Assembly (NCBI RefSeq): GCF_014268505.2
Contig: NZ_JABWQP020000001.1
Location: 1,116,001-1,180,000 of the forward strand
Origin: Pseudomonas khorasanensis
GTDB taxonomy: Bacteria; Pseudomonadota; Gammaproteobacteria; Pseudomonadales; Pseudomonadaceae
Direction of reading: 5' to 3'
Length of the DNA stretch: 64,000 nucleotides
Of the stretch, positions 24,323 through 33,200 are shown piece by piece. Every line of letters begins with the position of its first letter. Positions within the stretch are counted from its first letter, which is position 1. The position numbers were made by a program, and so were the translations under genes. The notes under the pieces are model-generated. The model searched no databases. It was not told where the DNA came from and saw only the letters and a list, made by a program, of their open reading frames with translations.

Positions 24323-25599
24323 CCAGCCACTTCCTCAAATCCAGAACGCTGTGGATCAGCGTGGCCGTGCTCGCGGTGATCGGCCTGTTTGGCGCTTTTT
24401 TACTGATGTGGCGCCCGGCGATTGACCCCATCGAACGCCCCACGACCTTCGATACCGCGCAGTTGCAACGCGGCGCGCGGGTGGTCGAGGCCGGTGATTG
24501 CGCGGTTTGCCACACTCGCCCCGGCGGCGAATACCTGGCCGGCGGGCTGCCGCTGGTGACGCCATTCGGCACCCTGTTCAGCACCAACATCACCCCGGAT
24601 AAGCAGACCGGTATTGGCCAGTGGTCGCTGCCCGCCTTCAAACGGGCGATGCGCCAAGGCATCGCCCGCGATGGTCACTTTCTCTATCCGGCGTTTCCGT
24701 ACGTGCACTACCGGCGCATGAGCGAAGGGGACATCGCAGACGCTTATGCCTACCTGATGAGCGGCCCCGCCGTGCACGCGCCGGCCCTGCAGAACCAGAT
24801 GAATTTCCCAATGAATATTCGTCCGCTGGTGTCGTTCTGGAACCTTCTGTTCCTGCATGGCGAACCGCTGAAACCGGTGGCCGAACGCAGCGAGGCGTGG
24901 AATCGCGGACGTTATCTGGTCGACGGCCCCGGCCACTGCGCTGGCTGCCACTCGCCGCTGAACCTGATCGGTGCGGAAAAATCCTCGGAATATCTGCAGG
25001 GTGGCAGCGTCGATGGCTGGAACGCGCTGGCGCTGATCGGCATGGGCCAACGCGCCAACCCGTGGAGCCGTGAGCAACTGGTCGGCTATCTGCGCGCCGA
25101 CGTCGTCGATGGCCACGGCACGCCCGCTGGCCCGATGCGCCCGGTCAGCCTGAGCCTGGCGCGTTTGCCGGCCAGTGAAGCCGAGGCGATTGCCGAATAC
25201 CTGCTGAGCCTGCAAAGCCCGCACTCGGTGACCGAAACAACCCCGACCACGCAGCCGGGTCCACCGGCAGACCACTCAACGGGCGCCCTGTTATTCACCA
25301 GCGCCTGCGCCGGATGTCACGGGCCGGCCGCGCCCATGCGCGAAATTGACGGGCGCCCAGGCTTGCAAAACACCTCGGCGCTGCAAGCCTCCAGTTCGCG
25401 CAACTTCCTCAAGACCGTGCTCGAAGGCGTGCCGGCCATACCCGGATCGCCCGGCCCGGTGATGCCACCGTTCGCCGCCAGCCTCGACAGCGACCAGCTC
25501 GGTGCACTCGCCGCGTATCTGCGTCAGCAAGCCAGACCCGATCAGCCCTGGGCCGACCTCTCTTCCACTATTGAAGCGTTACGTCAGGAGACGAAATGA
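24319..25599 (+). CDS. membrane-anchored tri-haem cytochrome c subunit
   Basis: This is a 426-residue protein with an N-terminal hydrophobic anchor (about residues 11-30) and three c-type haem sites: CAVCH (61-65), CAGCH (207-211) and CAGCH (330-334). The first domain with NITPDKQTGIGQWS and FPYVHYRRMSEGDI is typical of the cytochrome subunits of PQQ alcohol dehydrogenases and membrane aldehyde dehydrogenases. It should carry electrons from the molybdenum subunit to the respiratory chain at the periplasmic face. Its 3' end overlaps the [2Fe-2S] subunit start, so the three genes form one operon. Confidence 0.92.
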   Translation: MTSHFLKSRTLWISVAVLAVIGLFGAFLLMWRPAIDPIERPTTFDTAQLQRGARVVEAGDCAVCHTRPGGEYLAGGLPLVTPFGTLFSTNITPDKQTGIGQWSLPAFKRAMRQGIARDGHFLYPAFPYVHYRRMSEGDIADAYAYLMSGPAVHAPALQNQMNFPMNIRPLVSFWNLLFLHGEPLKPVAERSEAWNRGRYLVDGPGHCAGCHSPLNLIGAEKSSEYLQGGSVDGWNALALIGMGQRANPWSREQLVGYLRADVVDGHGTPAGPMRPVSLSLARLPASEAEAIAEYLLSLQSPHSVTETTPTTQPGPPADHSTGALLFTSACAGCHGPAAPMREIDGRPGLQNTSALQASSSRNFLKTVLEGVPAIPGSPGPVMPPFAASLDSDQLGALAAYLRQQARPDQPWADLSSTIEALRQETK

Positions 25600-26069
25600 G
25601 CCAGATCACCCTCAACGTCAACGGAGCCGCCCAACCGCTGGCGCTGGAGCCGGACATGCCGCTGCTGTATGCGCTGCGCAATCACCTGAACCTCAACGGC
25701 GCCAAGTACGGTTGCGGTCTGGGCCAGTGCGGCGCCTGCACGGTGATCGTCGATGATCAACCGGTGTTCGCCTGCCTGACGCCCTGCGCCGGCCTGGAAG
25801 GCAAAAAGATTCGCACCGTGGAAAGCCTGGGCAGCGCCGAAAAGCCCGGCCCGTTGCAGGCGGCATTCATCGAGAAGCAAGCGGCGCAATGCGGCTACTG
25901 CATCGCCGGCATGCTGATGCGCGCCCAATCGCTGCTTGAACAAAATCCCCACCCGGATGAGCAAACCATCCGCGAGCACATGGCCGGCAATCTGTGCCGC
26001 TGCGGAACGCACTTGCGCATTATCGAGGCGATCAAACAGGTGGCCGGGCACAACGGGAGCCTGACATGA
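25596..26069 (+). CDS. [2Fe-2S] subunit of molybdenum hydroxylase (IorA-like)
   Basis: This is a 157-residue iron-sulfur protein. The plant-ferredoxin-like N-domain has Cys40, Cys45, Cys48 and Cys60 (in GCGLGQCGACTV and VFAC). The C-terminal helical domain has Cys99, Cys102, Cys134 and Cys136 (AQCGYCIAGM, NLCRCGTH). This is the complete eight-cysteine set of the xanthine-oxidase-family small subunit, at the normal length. It passes electrons from the molybdenum centre to the cytochrome subunit. It overlaps both neighbours. Confidence 0.94.
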   Translation: MSQITLNVNGAAQPLALEPDMPLLYALRNHLNLNGAKYGCGLGQCGACTVIVDDQPVFACLTPCAGLEGKKIRTVESLGSAEKPGPLQAAFIEKQAAQCGYCIAGMLMRAQSLLEQNPHPDEQTIREHMAGNLCRCGTHLRIIEAIKQVAGHNGSLT

Positions 26070-28300
26070 GCGAATCGAATGGCTTGAACCCCAGCCGCCG
26101 TGCCTTTCTGCGCGGTGGCGCGTTGCTGATGGCGTTCACCCTGATGCCAGTCGCTCGGCGTGCGTTGGCCGACACCGAAGTCGACACGCTCGGCACGGTG
26201 GTGCTGGCGCCGGACCTGCCCGGCAGCCTGCGCACCAACCCTTTTCTCGACGCCTGGATCCGCATCGGCGCCGACGGCATTACCGTCTACACGGGCAAAG
26301 TCGAATTGGGCACCGGGGTGAAAACCGCGTTGCTGCAAATTGCCGCCGAGCGATTGCAGGTGCCGGCCAGCGCGATCAACTTGCTGACCGCCGACACCGC
26401 GCTGACGCCCAACGAGGGCTATACCGCCGGCAGTCACAGCATTTTCGACAGCGGCACCGCGCTGTACAACGCTGCCGCGCAGGTGCGCGAAATGCTCGTC
26501 GATGCCGCCGCACGCAGTTGGCAGATTGATTCCTCATTGCTGAGCACCCGCGACGGGGTGATCGAAGGCCCGGCCGGACAACGACTGACGTATGCCGACG
26601 CGGTCAAGCATGTCGATGTGCACCAATACGCCGAGGCGCAATCACCGGCGATGGCGGCGGCCGACTTCAAACTGATCGGGCACAACCTGCCGCGTCTGGA
26701 CATCCCGGCCAAAGTCAGTGGCGGCGCAGCTTTCGTTCAGGACATGCGTCTGCCGGGCATGCTGCATGCGCGGGTGATCCGCCCGCCGCGCCCGGGCTGC
26801 ACGTTGCAAGCATTCGATGCGGCGTCGGTTGAAGCGCTGAACGGCGTGGTCAAGGTGATCCGCGACGGCAACTATCTGGCCGTGCTCGCCCGTGATGAAT
26901 GGCAAGCGATCAAGGCCATGCGCAGTGGCATTGAAAGCGCGAAATGGAGCGGTGGCGAAGCGATTCCTGAAGCCGCCCAGATTCACGATTTGCTCAAGCG
27001 CCTGCCCTCCAGGCGCTATCCGATCAGCAACACGGGAAATTCCAGCGGCGCGGCTGACACGCGTTTCAAGGCGCGGGTCACCAAGCAATACCTGATGCAC
27101 GGCTCAATCGGCCCGTCCTGTGCGGTGGCCTGGTTCAACGACGGCATTCTCACGGTGTGGACGCACACCCAAGGCGTGTATCCGCTGCGCGCCGGCATTG
27201 CCGAAATGCTGCGCCTGCCGCCGGAACGCGTGCGCTGCATTCATACCGAAGGTTCGGGTTGTTACGGCCATAACGGCGCCGATGATGCCGCCGCCGATGC
27301 GGCATTGATTGCCATGCGCGTGCCCGGCACACCGGTGCGCGTGCAATGGATGCGCGAGCAGGAAAACCTCTGGGAGCCTTACAGTTCGGCGATGGTCACC
27401 GAGGTCGACGCCGGCCTCAGCCAGGGCCGTTTGCAGGACTGGACCTATGAGTTGTGGACGACGCCGCACAACGAACGCATCGTCAATGCCGGACGCCTGC
27501 TGCCGGCGCGTTTACTGGCGCGGCCCTTCGCTTCGGCGCCCTCGGTGCCCATCGCCCAGCCCGAAGGTGACGGCGATCGCAATGCAGTGCCGCTTTACGA
27601 CCTGGGCTCAACGCGGATCAACATGAACTTCGTCACGCAAATGCCTTTCCGCACCTCGGCCATGCGCTCGCTGGGCGCGCACATCAATATCTTCGCTATC
27701 GAGGCGAGTATCGATGAGCTGGCGATCAAGGCCGGGATCGATCCGGTGGCGTTGCGCCTCGCCCATCTCAGCGATCCACGTGCCCGCGCTGTCGTCGAGC
27801 GTGTGCGTGACTCGATAGGCTGGCCGCACAAGAGCAGCGAGCCCGGTGCCGGCATCGGTTTCGCCTTTGCCCGCTACAAAAACATCATGGGTTACTGCGC
27901 GATCGCGGTGAAGCTGCGGGTGCATCCGCAGACCGGTGAAATCCGTGTCGATCATGTGGTGACGGCGGTGGACGTCGGCCAGATCGTCAGCCCCGATGGC
28001 CTGCGCAATCAGGTCGAGGGCGGTATCGTGCAGTCGGCGAGCTGGACGCTGTTTGAAAAAGTTGCCTACGACGCCGGGGGCATTCGCAGCTACGACTGGA
28101 GCGGCTATCCGATTCTGCGCTTCACCCAGCTGCCGAAAAAGGTCGATGTGCACTTGCTCGACCAACCGGGCGAACCCTTCCTCGGTGCCGCTGAGATCGT
28201 TCAGGGCCCGATGGCGGCCGCACTCGGCAATGCGGTCGCCAACGCCACCGGCCAGCGCTGGCTGAACCTGCCGCTGACCCGCTCCACTCAACCCGCCTGA
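26066..28300 (+). CDS. molybdopterin-binding large subunit of aldehyde/isoquinoline oxidoreductase type
   Basis: This is a 744-residue xanthine-oxidase-family catalytic subunit starting in the ATGA overlap. It has a twin-arginine signal (SRRAFLRGG at residues 10-18), so the folded enzyme with its partner is exported to the periplasm. Typical elements are GKVELGTGVKTALLQIAAERL, HNLPRLDIPAKVSGGAAFVQD, the internal glycine-rich segments near GSGCYGHNGADDAAADAAL, and the C-terminal GAAEIVQGP containing the active-site Glu. It resembles the IorB-like subunits of isoquinoline, nicotinate and membrane aldehyde dehydrogenases. The reaction is hydroxylation of an aldehyde or N-heterocycle; the exact substrate is unknown. 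No cofactor-maturation gene is in the window. Confidence 0.92.
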   Translation: MSESNGLNPSRRAFLRGGALLMAFTLMPVARRALADTEVDTLGTVVLAPDLPGSLRTNPFLDAWIRIGADGITVYTGKVELGTGVKTALLQIAAERLQVPASAINLLTADTALTPNEGYTAGSHSIFDSGTALYNAAAQVREMLVDAAARSWQIDSSLLSTRDGVIEGPAGQRLTYADAVKHVDVHQYAEAQSPAMAAADFKLIGHNLPRLDIPAKVSGGAAFVQDMRLPGMLHARVIRPPRPGCTLQAFDAASVEALNGVVKVIRDGNYLAVLARDEWQAIKAMRSGIESAKWSGGEAIPEAAQIHDLLKRLPSRRYPISNTGNSSGAADTRFKARVTKQYLMHGSIGPSCAVAWFNDGILTVWTHTQGVYPLRAGIAEMLRLPPERVRCIHTEGSGCYGHNGADDAAADAALIAMRVPGTPVRVQWMREQENLWEPYSSAMVTEVDAGLSQGRLQDWTYELWTTPHNERIVNAGRLLPARLLARPFASAPSVPIAQPEGDGDRNAVPLYDLGSTRINMNFVTQMPFRTSAMRSLGAHINIFAIEASIDELAIKAGIDPVALRLAHLSDPRARAVVERVRDSIGWPHKSSEPGAGIGFAFARYKNIMGYCAIAVKLRVHPQTGEIRVDHVVTAVDVGQIVSPDGLRNQVEGGIVQSASWTLFEKVAYDAGGIRSYDWSGYPILRFTQLPKKVDVHLLDQPGEPFLGAAEIVQGPMAAALGNAVANATGQRWLNLPLTRSTQPA

Positions 28301-28305
28301 GCGTC

Positions 28306-28334
28306 GCCCGCGTTCATTGCCAATGAGCGCGGGC
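28306..28334 (+). terminator. GC-rich hairpin after the molybdenum hydroxylase operon
   Basis: GCCCGCG-T-TCATTG pairs with (C)AATGA-G-CGCGGGC with a tiny loop, just 5 bases after the stop codon. No T-run follows, so it may act as a 3'-end stabiliser rather than an intrinsic terminator. Confidence 0.4.
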
Positions 28335-28470
28335 GCCGTTGCGTTGCGCGCAAAACAGCGTAGCGCCCGTCACGGATTATCACCCCCGCTGCGCCCGGTT
28401 AACTTACCTCCACTGGGTGCGGTGCTGGCTGCCGCGCTTGAACCTTACTCATCGAAATCCGGAGCTACCC

Positions 28471-29583
28471 ATGACTCGCCGCCTGTTCCAACCTATCGCA
28501 CTTGGCCCTTACACCCTTGCCCACCGCGTGGCGATGGCACCGTTGACCCGCTCGCGCGCCGGCCAGCCGGGCGACGTCCCGACCGCGATGAACGCCGAGT
28601 ATTACCGCCAGCGCGCCAGTGCCGCACTGATCATCACCGAGGCCACGCAGATTTCCCAACAAGGCCAGGGCTACGCGTGGACGCCGGGCATTTACACCGA
28701 TGCGCAAGTCCAGGCATGGCGGGAAGTCAGCACGGCGGTGCATGAGGCGCACGGTCTGATCTTTATGCAGTTGTGGCATGTCGGTCGCGTATCGCATCCC
28801 AGCTTCCAACCGGACGCAGGCTTGCCCGTTGCGCCCAGCGCGCTGCCGGTGCCCGGCAAAACGTTCATCGTTGATAAAGACGGCAACGGCGTCTGGGGTG
28901 ATGTGCCGGTGCCGCGCGCCCTCGAAACGGCGGAAATCGCCAACATCGTCGAAGACTATCGCCGGGCCGCGCGCAACGCGTTGAACGCCGGGATGGACGG
29001 GGTGGAAATCCATGCCGGCAACGGCTATTTGCTCGACCAGTTCCTCAACAGCAACAGCAACCGGCGTGACGATGCCTACGGTGGCAGCGTCGAAAATCGC
29101 GCGCGCTTCTTACTGGAAGTGGTGGCCGCCGTCGCTGACGAAGTCGGCGCCGAGCGCGTGGGCGTGCGCCTGACACCGATGGGCCGCTTCATGGGCATGG
29201 GCGACGACACCCCCGAAGCGACGTTCGGTCATCTGGTCGAAGCGCTCAATCAGTGGAATCTGGCGTACTTGCATCTGGTGGAGCCGGCCATGGTCGGTAC
29301 GGTCAAGGACGAAAAGTTCGATCCGCGCTGGGACGCGATCATCGCCCGGTTGCGCAAGACCTGGAACGGCGTGCTGATCCTTGCCGGCGGTTATGACGCG
29401 GCGTCCGCCGAACAAGCGCTGATCGCCGATCGCGCCGACATCATTGCCTTCGGCCGGCCATTTCTGGCCAACCCGGACCTACCACGCCGGCTGCACGAAG
29501 GCCTTGAATTGAACACACCGGACCCGAGCAGCTTCTTCGGTGGCGATGAACGCGGTTACGTCGATTATCCGTTCCATGCCTGA
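28471..29583 (+). CDS. Old Yellow Enzyme family alkene reductase (second paralogue)
   Basis: This is a 370-residue FMN enzyme. The start at 28471 is set by GGAG 6 bases upstream and by the family start (RRLFQPIALGPYTLAHRVAMAPLTR). Motifs: EYYRQRASAALIITEATQI, FMQLWHVGRVSH, the catalytic-site pair His181/Asn184 in IHAGNGY, and FGRPFLANPDLP. It reduces electron-poor alkenes such as enones and N-ethylmaleimide. It lacks the NemR-type operator found at the first OYE. A short AraC gene follows and may regulate it. Confidence 0.92.
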   Translation: MTRRLFQPIALGPYTLAHRVAMAPLTRSRAGQPGDVPTAMNAEYYRQRASAALIITEATQISQQGQGYAWTPGIYTDAQVQAWREVSTAVHEAHGLIFMQLWHVGRVSHPSFQPDAGLPVAPSALPVPGKTFIVDKDGNGVWGDVPVPRALETAEIANIVEDYRRAARNALNAGMDGVEIHAGNGYLLDQFLNSNSNRRDDAYGGSVENRARFLLEVVAAVADEVGAERVGVRLTPMGRFMGMGDDTPEATFGHLVEALNQWNLAYLHLVEPAMVGTVKDEKFDPRWDAIIARLRKTWNGVLILAGGYDAASAEQALIADRADIIAFGRPFLANPDLPRRLHEGLELNTPDPSSFFGGDERGYVDYPFHA

Positions 29584-29671
29584 GGTCTGGGCTTCATAAC
29601 TTTTAAGGTTTGTTTAAGGACTTTAAATGTCGCCAGCGGCCAGACTTTTCCCATCGATCAGGAGAGCCGCC

Positions 29672-30148
29672 ATGAACCCGCAATCGGTGAAGTCAGACCC
29701 TCCCTGCCACCTGGCGCGCCCGTTGGGCGCGCTGTCCAGCTGGCAGGAACGCCGCGCCAAGGCGTACATGCTGCGCGACGTGAGCCGCAGCCTGCGCGTC
29801 AGTGAAATAGCCGAGCACTGCAACCTGTCACGCAGCCACTTTTCCAGAGCGTTCAAAATCGTCACGGGATGCTCGCCGCAGGAATGGATGCTGAAGATGA
29901 AAATCGACAAGTCCAAGGAGCTGTTGCTGACCTCGATGGCGATTACCGACATCGTCTATGAATGCGGGTTTTCCGACCATTCGCATTTCACCCGAACGTT
30001 CGGGCGGCTGGAGGGGATGCCCCCAAAGGCGTGGCGTCAGCTGGTATGCGCCGCACGGATCCCGGTGATCGATACGCGCGTCTGGCCGCTGAACGAAGGC
30101 CTGCTGAACACGGGAGCTGCGAAGCATTCGACGGAACTGCGGCCTTGA
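29672..30148 (+). CDS. AraC family regulator with only the DNA-binding domain
   Basis: This is a 158-residue protein. The ATG at 29672 has AGGAG 7 bases upstream. The double helix-turn-helix lies at about residues 40-135 (LRVSEIAEHCNLSRSHFSRAFKIVTGCSPQEWM; ITDIVYECGFSDHSHFTRTFGRLEGMPPKAWR). There is no N-terminal ligand domain beyond about 35 residues, so it resembles MarA/SoxS-type single-domain activators, which are controlled by their own amount. It lies 88 bases after the OYE gene. Confidence 0.88.
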   Translation: MNPQSVKSDPPCHLARPLGALSSWQERRAKAYMLRDVSRSLRVSEIAEHCNLSRSHFSRAFKIVTGCSPQEWMLKMKIDKSKELLLTSMAITDIVYECGFSDHSHFTRTFGRLEGMPPKAWRQLVCAARIPVIDTRVWPLNEGLLNTGAAKHSTELRP

Positions 30149-30185
30149 ATTGATCTCCAAAGCGTTTGTTCACTCCTCCCTTTTG

Positions 30186-30210
30186 GCCGCGTTTTCGCGG
30201 TCTTTTTTTT
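30186..30210 (+). terminator. intrinsic terminator after the AraC gene
   Basis: CCGCG-TTTT-CGCGG followed by TC and eight Ts (30203-30210 region), 40 bases past the AraC stop and before the converging sensor kinase gene. This is a classic Rho-independent form. Confidence 0.8.
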
Positions 30211-30226
30211 GGCGTAGCAGAACAGG

Positions 30227-33200
30227 TCAAGCGGTTTGGATCTTCGCGTCCGGCGCAATCGGCAGCCTGAAACACATCCGCGCGCCCTCCTCGCTGTCTT
30301 CCGCCCGCAACGTCCCGCCATGGGCGCCAATCACGGTTCGGCAAATCGCCAGGCCCATGCCCATGCCGCTGCCCTTGGTGGTGAAGAAGGCGTCAAAAAT
30401 CGCCTCGCGCTGATGCTCGGCAATCCCCGGCCCGTTGTCCTGAAAGCACACGCAGACCTGCCCATCGCTGATCGTCGACTCGATACTCAAGCGTCCGTCA
30501 GCAACGCCATGACCGGCGATTGCCTCCATCGCGTTGACGATCAAGTTGTAAATCACCTGCTGAATCTGCACCCGATCCCCCAATACCGTGTCGGCAGCCG
30601 CGAGTCGTATGTCCAGGGTGACGCTACGGTTGTGCAAGTCGCTGGCCGTCAGCTGCACCACTTCGCCAATCAACGCGTCGATCGACAGCGGCAGCCGCTG
30701 CAAGGGCGCCTGTTTGGCCAAGGCACGCAAGGCCTGAACAATTTCGGTTGCCCGCGCACTGTCAGACCGGATGTCTTCCAGCCCCTGAATGGCCTCCGCC
30801 AGATCCGGCGTGTCGCGCTTGAGCCAGCGCAAGCTCGCCGAGGCGTTGGAAGAAATCCCCAGCAGCGGCTGGCTGATTTCATGGGCAATCGAGGCCGATA
30901 ACTCGCCCATCATTTTCAGGTGCGAGTTGCGCGCCAGCTCCGCCCGTGAAGCGCGCAGATCTGCCTCCATTTGCGCGCGCAAGCGGTTGTCTTCGACCAG
31001 TTGCGCGTAGAGCCGCGCGGTTTGCAGCGAAACAGCCGCCTGCGAGGCGAGGATTTCCAGCATGGTCAGGCGCTCGGCATTGAACAGTTTCGGCAGCAGA
31101 GTGTTTTCCAGATAAACCAGGCCAATCAGCGCGCCTTGCTTGAGCAGCGGCAGGCACATCATCGAGCGCGTCTGCCGCTGACGCAGGTCGGCGCTGTACG
31201 CTTCGGGACAGTCGGCGCGGGCATCGTCGAGTACCAGCGGCGTGCGCGTGCGCAGGGTGGAATTGAGCACTGAAACCGGCGCGATGTGCTCCAGTGGGCG
31301 GTCATTGTCCTGGCTCACCCGCACGTTGCCCGCTTCGACGTTCGCCGTCGCAGCGAGTTGCAATTCACCGTCGGCCACCAGCAGCAACGCACCTTGATCG
31401 GCACCTGCCTGAATCATCAGGTGGTTCATGAGGGTATCCACCAGGCGTTCCAGCAACACTTCCTGAGAGACGGCGCGCGCGGCTTCAATGCCTACTTCAA
31501 GATCAAGGCGACCTCGCGTCACTGGTGTCAGCGTTTCCAGCGAATGCTCGCGGGCCAGAAAAGGATGCACGGCTTCAAGGTGGCGCGCCTTGGCCTCAGC
31601 GCCCCAAAGACCATAACAGTCACGGGCAACACGCAAGTGATGGTGCGTACCGGAGACCAGACCGTTGGCCAGGCAGACCTCGGCTAGTTGTTCGTGGGCC
31701 AGCGCTTGCTCATGGACAAACCCGGCCGCGGCTGCCGCAATCTGCGACTGGTCAAAGCAACGGATAGCGACCAATCCCTCACCCCGCACGCGGGCCATCG
31801 CGCCTTCAATCAGCAGCAATTTGTTGCTGAACGTCGCGGGATTGAGTTCGGCCCACGGCAAAAAGCGCTGACGCTGCTGCTCCAGTTTCGCAAGCTTTTG
31901 CGCAACGTCGCCCGGCGCCTCGGGACTGGCCAGCGCCAGGCTGTAGAACAGGCAATATTGGGCAAGATCGATGTGCGCCGGCACCGACCAGGTCAGCGCC
32001 TCGGCCTCTTCAAAGCGCCGAAGCGCATAGCGGACATCGCCGAAATAGAACGCCGACATGCCCGAGTACAACCACATCCAGAACAGTGTTGGCTGCGAAA
32101 CGCGGTCACGATCCAGCGGGCCGAAGCGGTCATGTGCCAGGCGATCAAGTTCAGCGCTTGCACGCGGCTCGGGCCCTTGACGCAAATCCCTGGCGAACGC
32201 CTGTTGCGCCAGCAGGATGCGCTCGATGTCGATGTAGTGAAATTGCCGAACCCAGCTCAGGCCGACGTCCAGCTCATTCAGCACGCTGTGCAGCGGCTCG
32301 CCCATAAACAGCAGATCCGAGCCAATGTGGTTGCAGGCATAACACGACATGCCCAGGTCGCCACCCGCCTGCCCGGACTCGAACGCAGCGAAGGCCTTTT
32401 GCCGGGCATAGGCCATCGGTTTGGTCCACGGGCTGACTTGATCGAGCGCCACCAGCGTGCCGGTGCGCCCGGCTTCGTAGCCGTGCAGGTCGATGAGTTC
32501 AAGGGCCAGTTCGGCAAAAGCGACACCGTCGAGGTATTCGCCGTAGCGGTCGGCGATCATCACGCCGTACCAGGCGAAACCGTAGCCGCTGCTCGGCGTG
32601 ATGCCATGCAGCAAGGTCAGTTCGACCATTTTCGCCAAGTGCACAAAGGCGATATCGTCCTGCACGAAGAACGATGCGATCAGCGTGCTCAGCAGCTCCA
32701 TCGCCACGTCGATGTGCGGATCGTCAGCCTTGGGCAGCGCGGTCAGGTCAGCAATCTGTCGTGTGCCGACCAATCGCCGCACCCGCTCGAACGCTTCGCT
32801 CAGTTGCGCTTTCGATGGCCGGCGCTGCAAGGCAACGTCGAGCAGCGCCAAGCCGTTCAGCGCTTCGCCGATCGCGCCGTGATAGTCAGAGTGCAGGGTG
32901 CGCAAAGTGGCGCGCAGGCGATAGGTTTTGGCTTTGTCCTGCGCGTTGCTGGCGTGACTCAGGCAGTCGTCGAGGCGCCGCTGTGCCTGCGGCAGATCTG
33001 CCAGCAACATTGCACAGTCGGCCCCCAGCCAACGTGCCGCGAAAGCCTGCGGATACACCTGCGTCCATCCGCTGTCGCCCAACAGCCTCTCGGCGCTGCG
33101 CAGATAGTCCACGGCCTGATCCACAGCGGCGGTATCGCGAGCGCGCTCGGCGGCCTCGACCAGTAGCTGGATGAAGTCGGCGCGCCGAGGTGTGTGCAGC

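Noticed and set aside
31688..33166. 492-codon frame opposite the giant sensor gene
   Set aside because: Shadow frame in GC-rich coding DNA; no domain recognised and no start signal.
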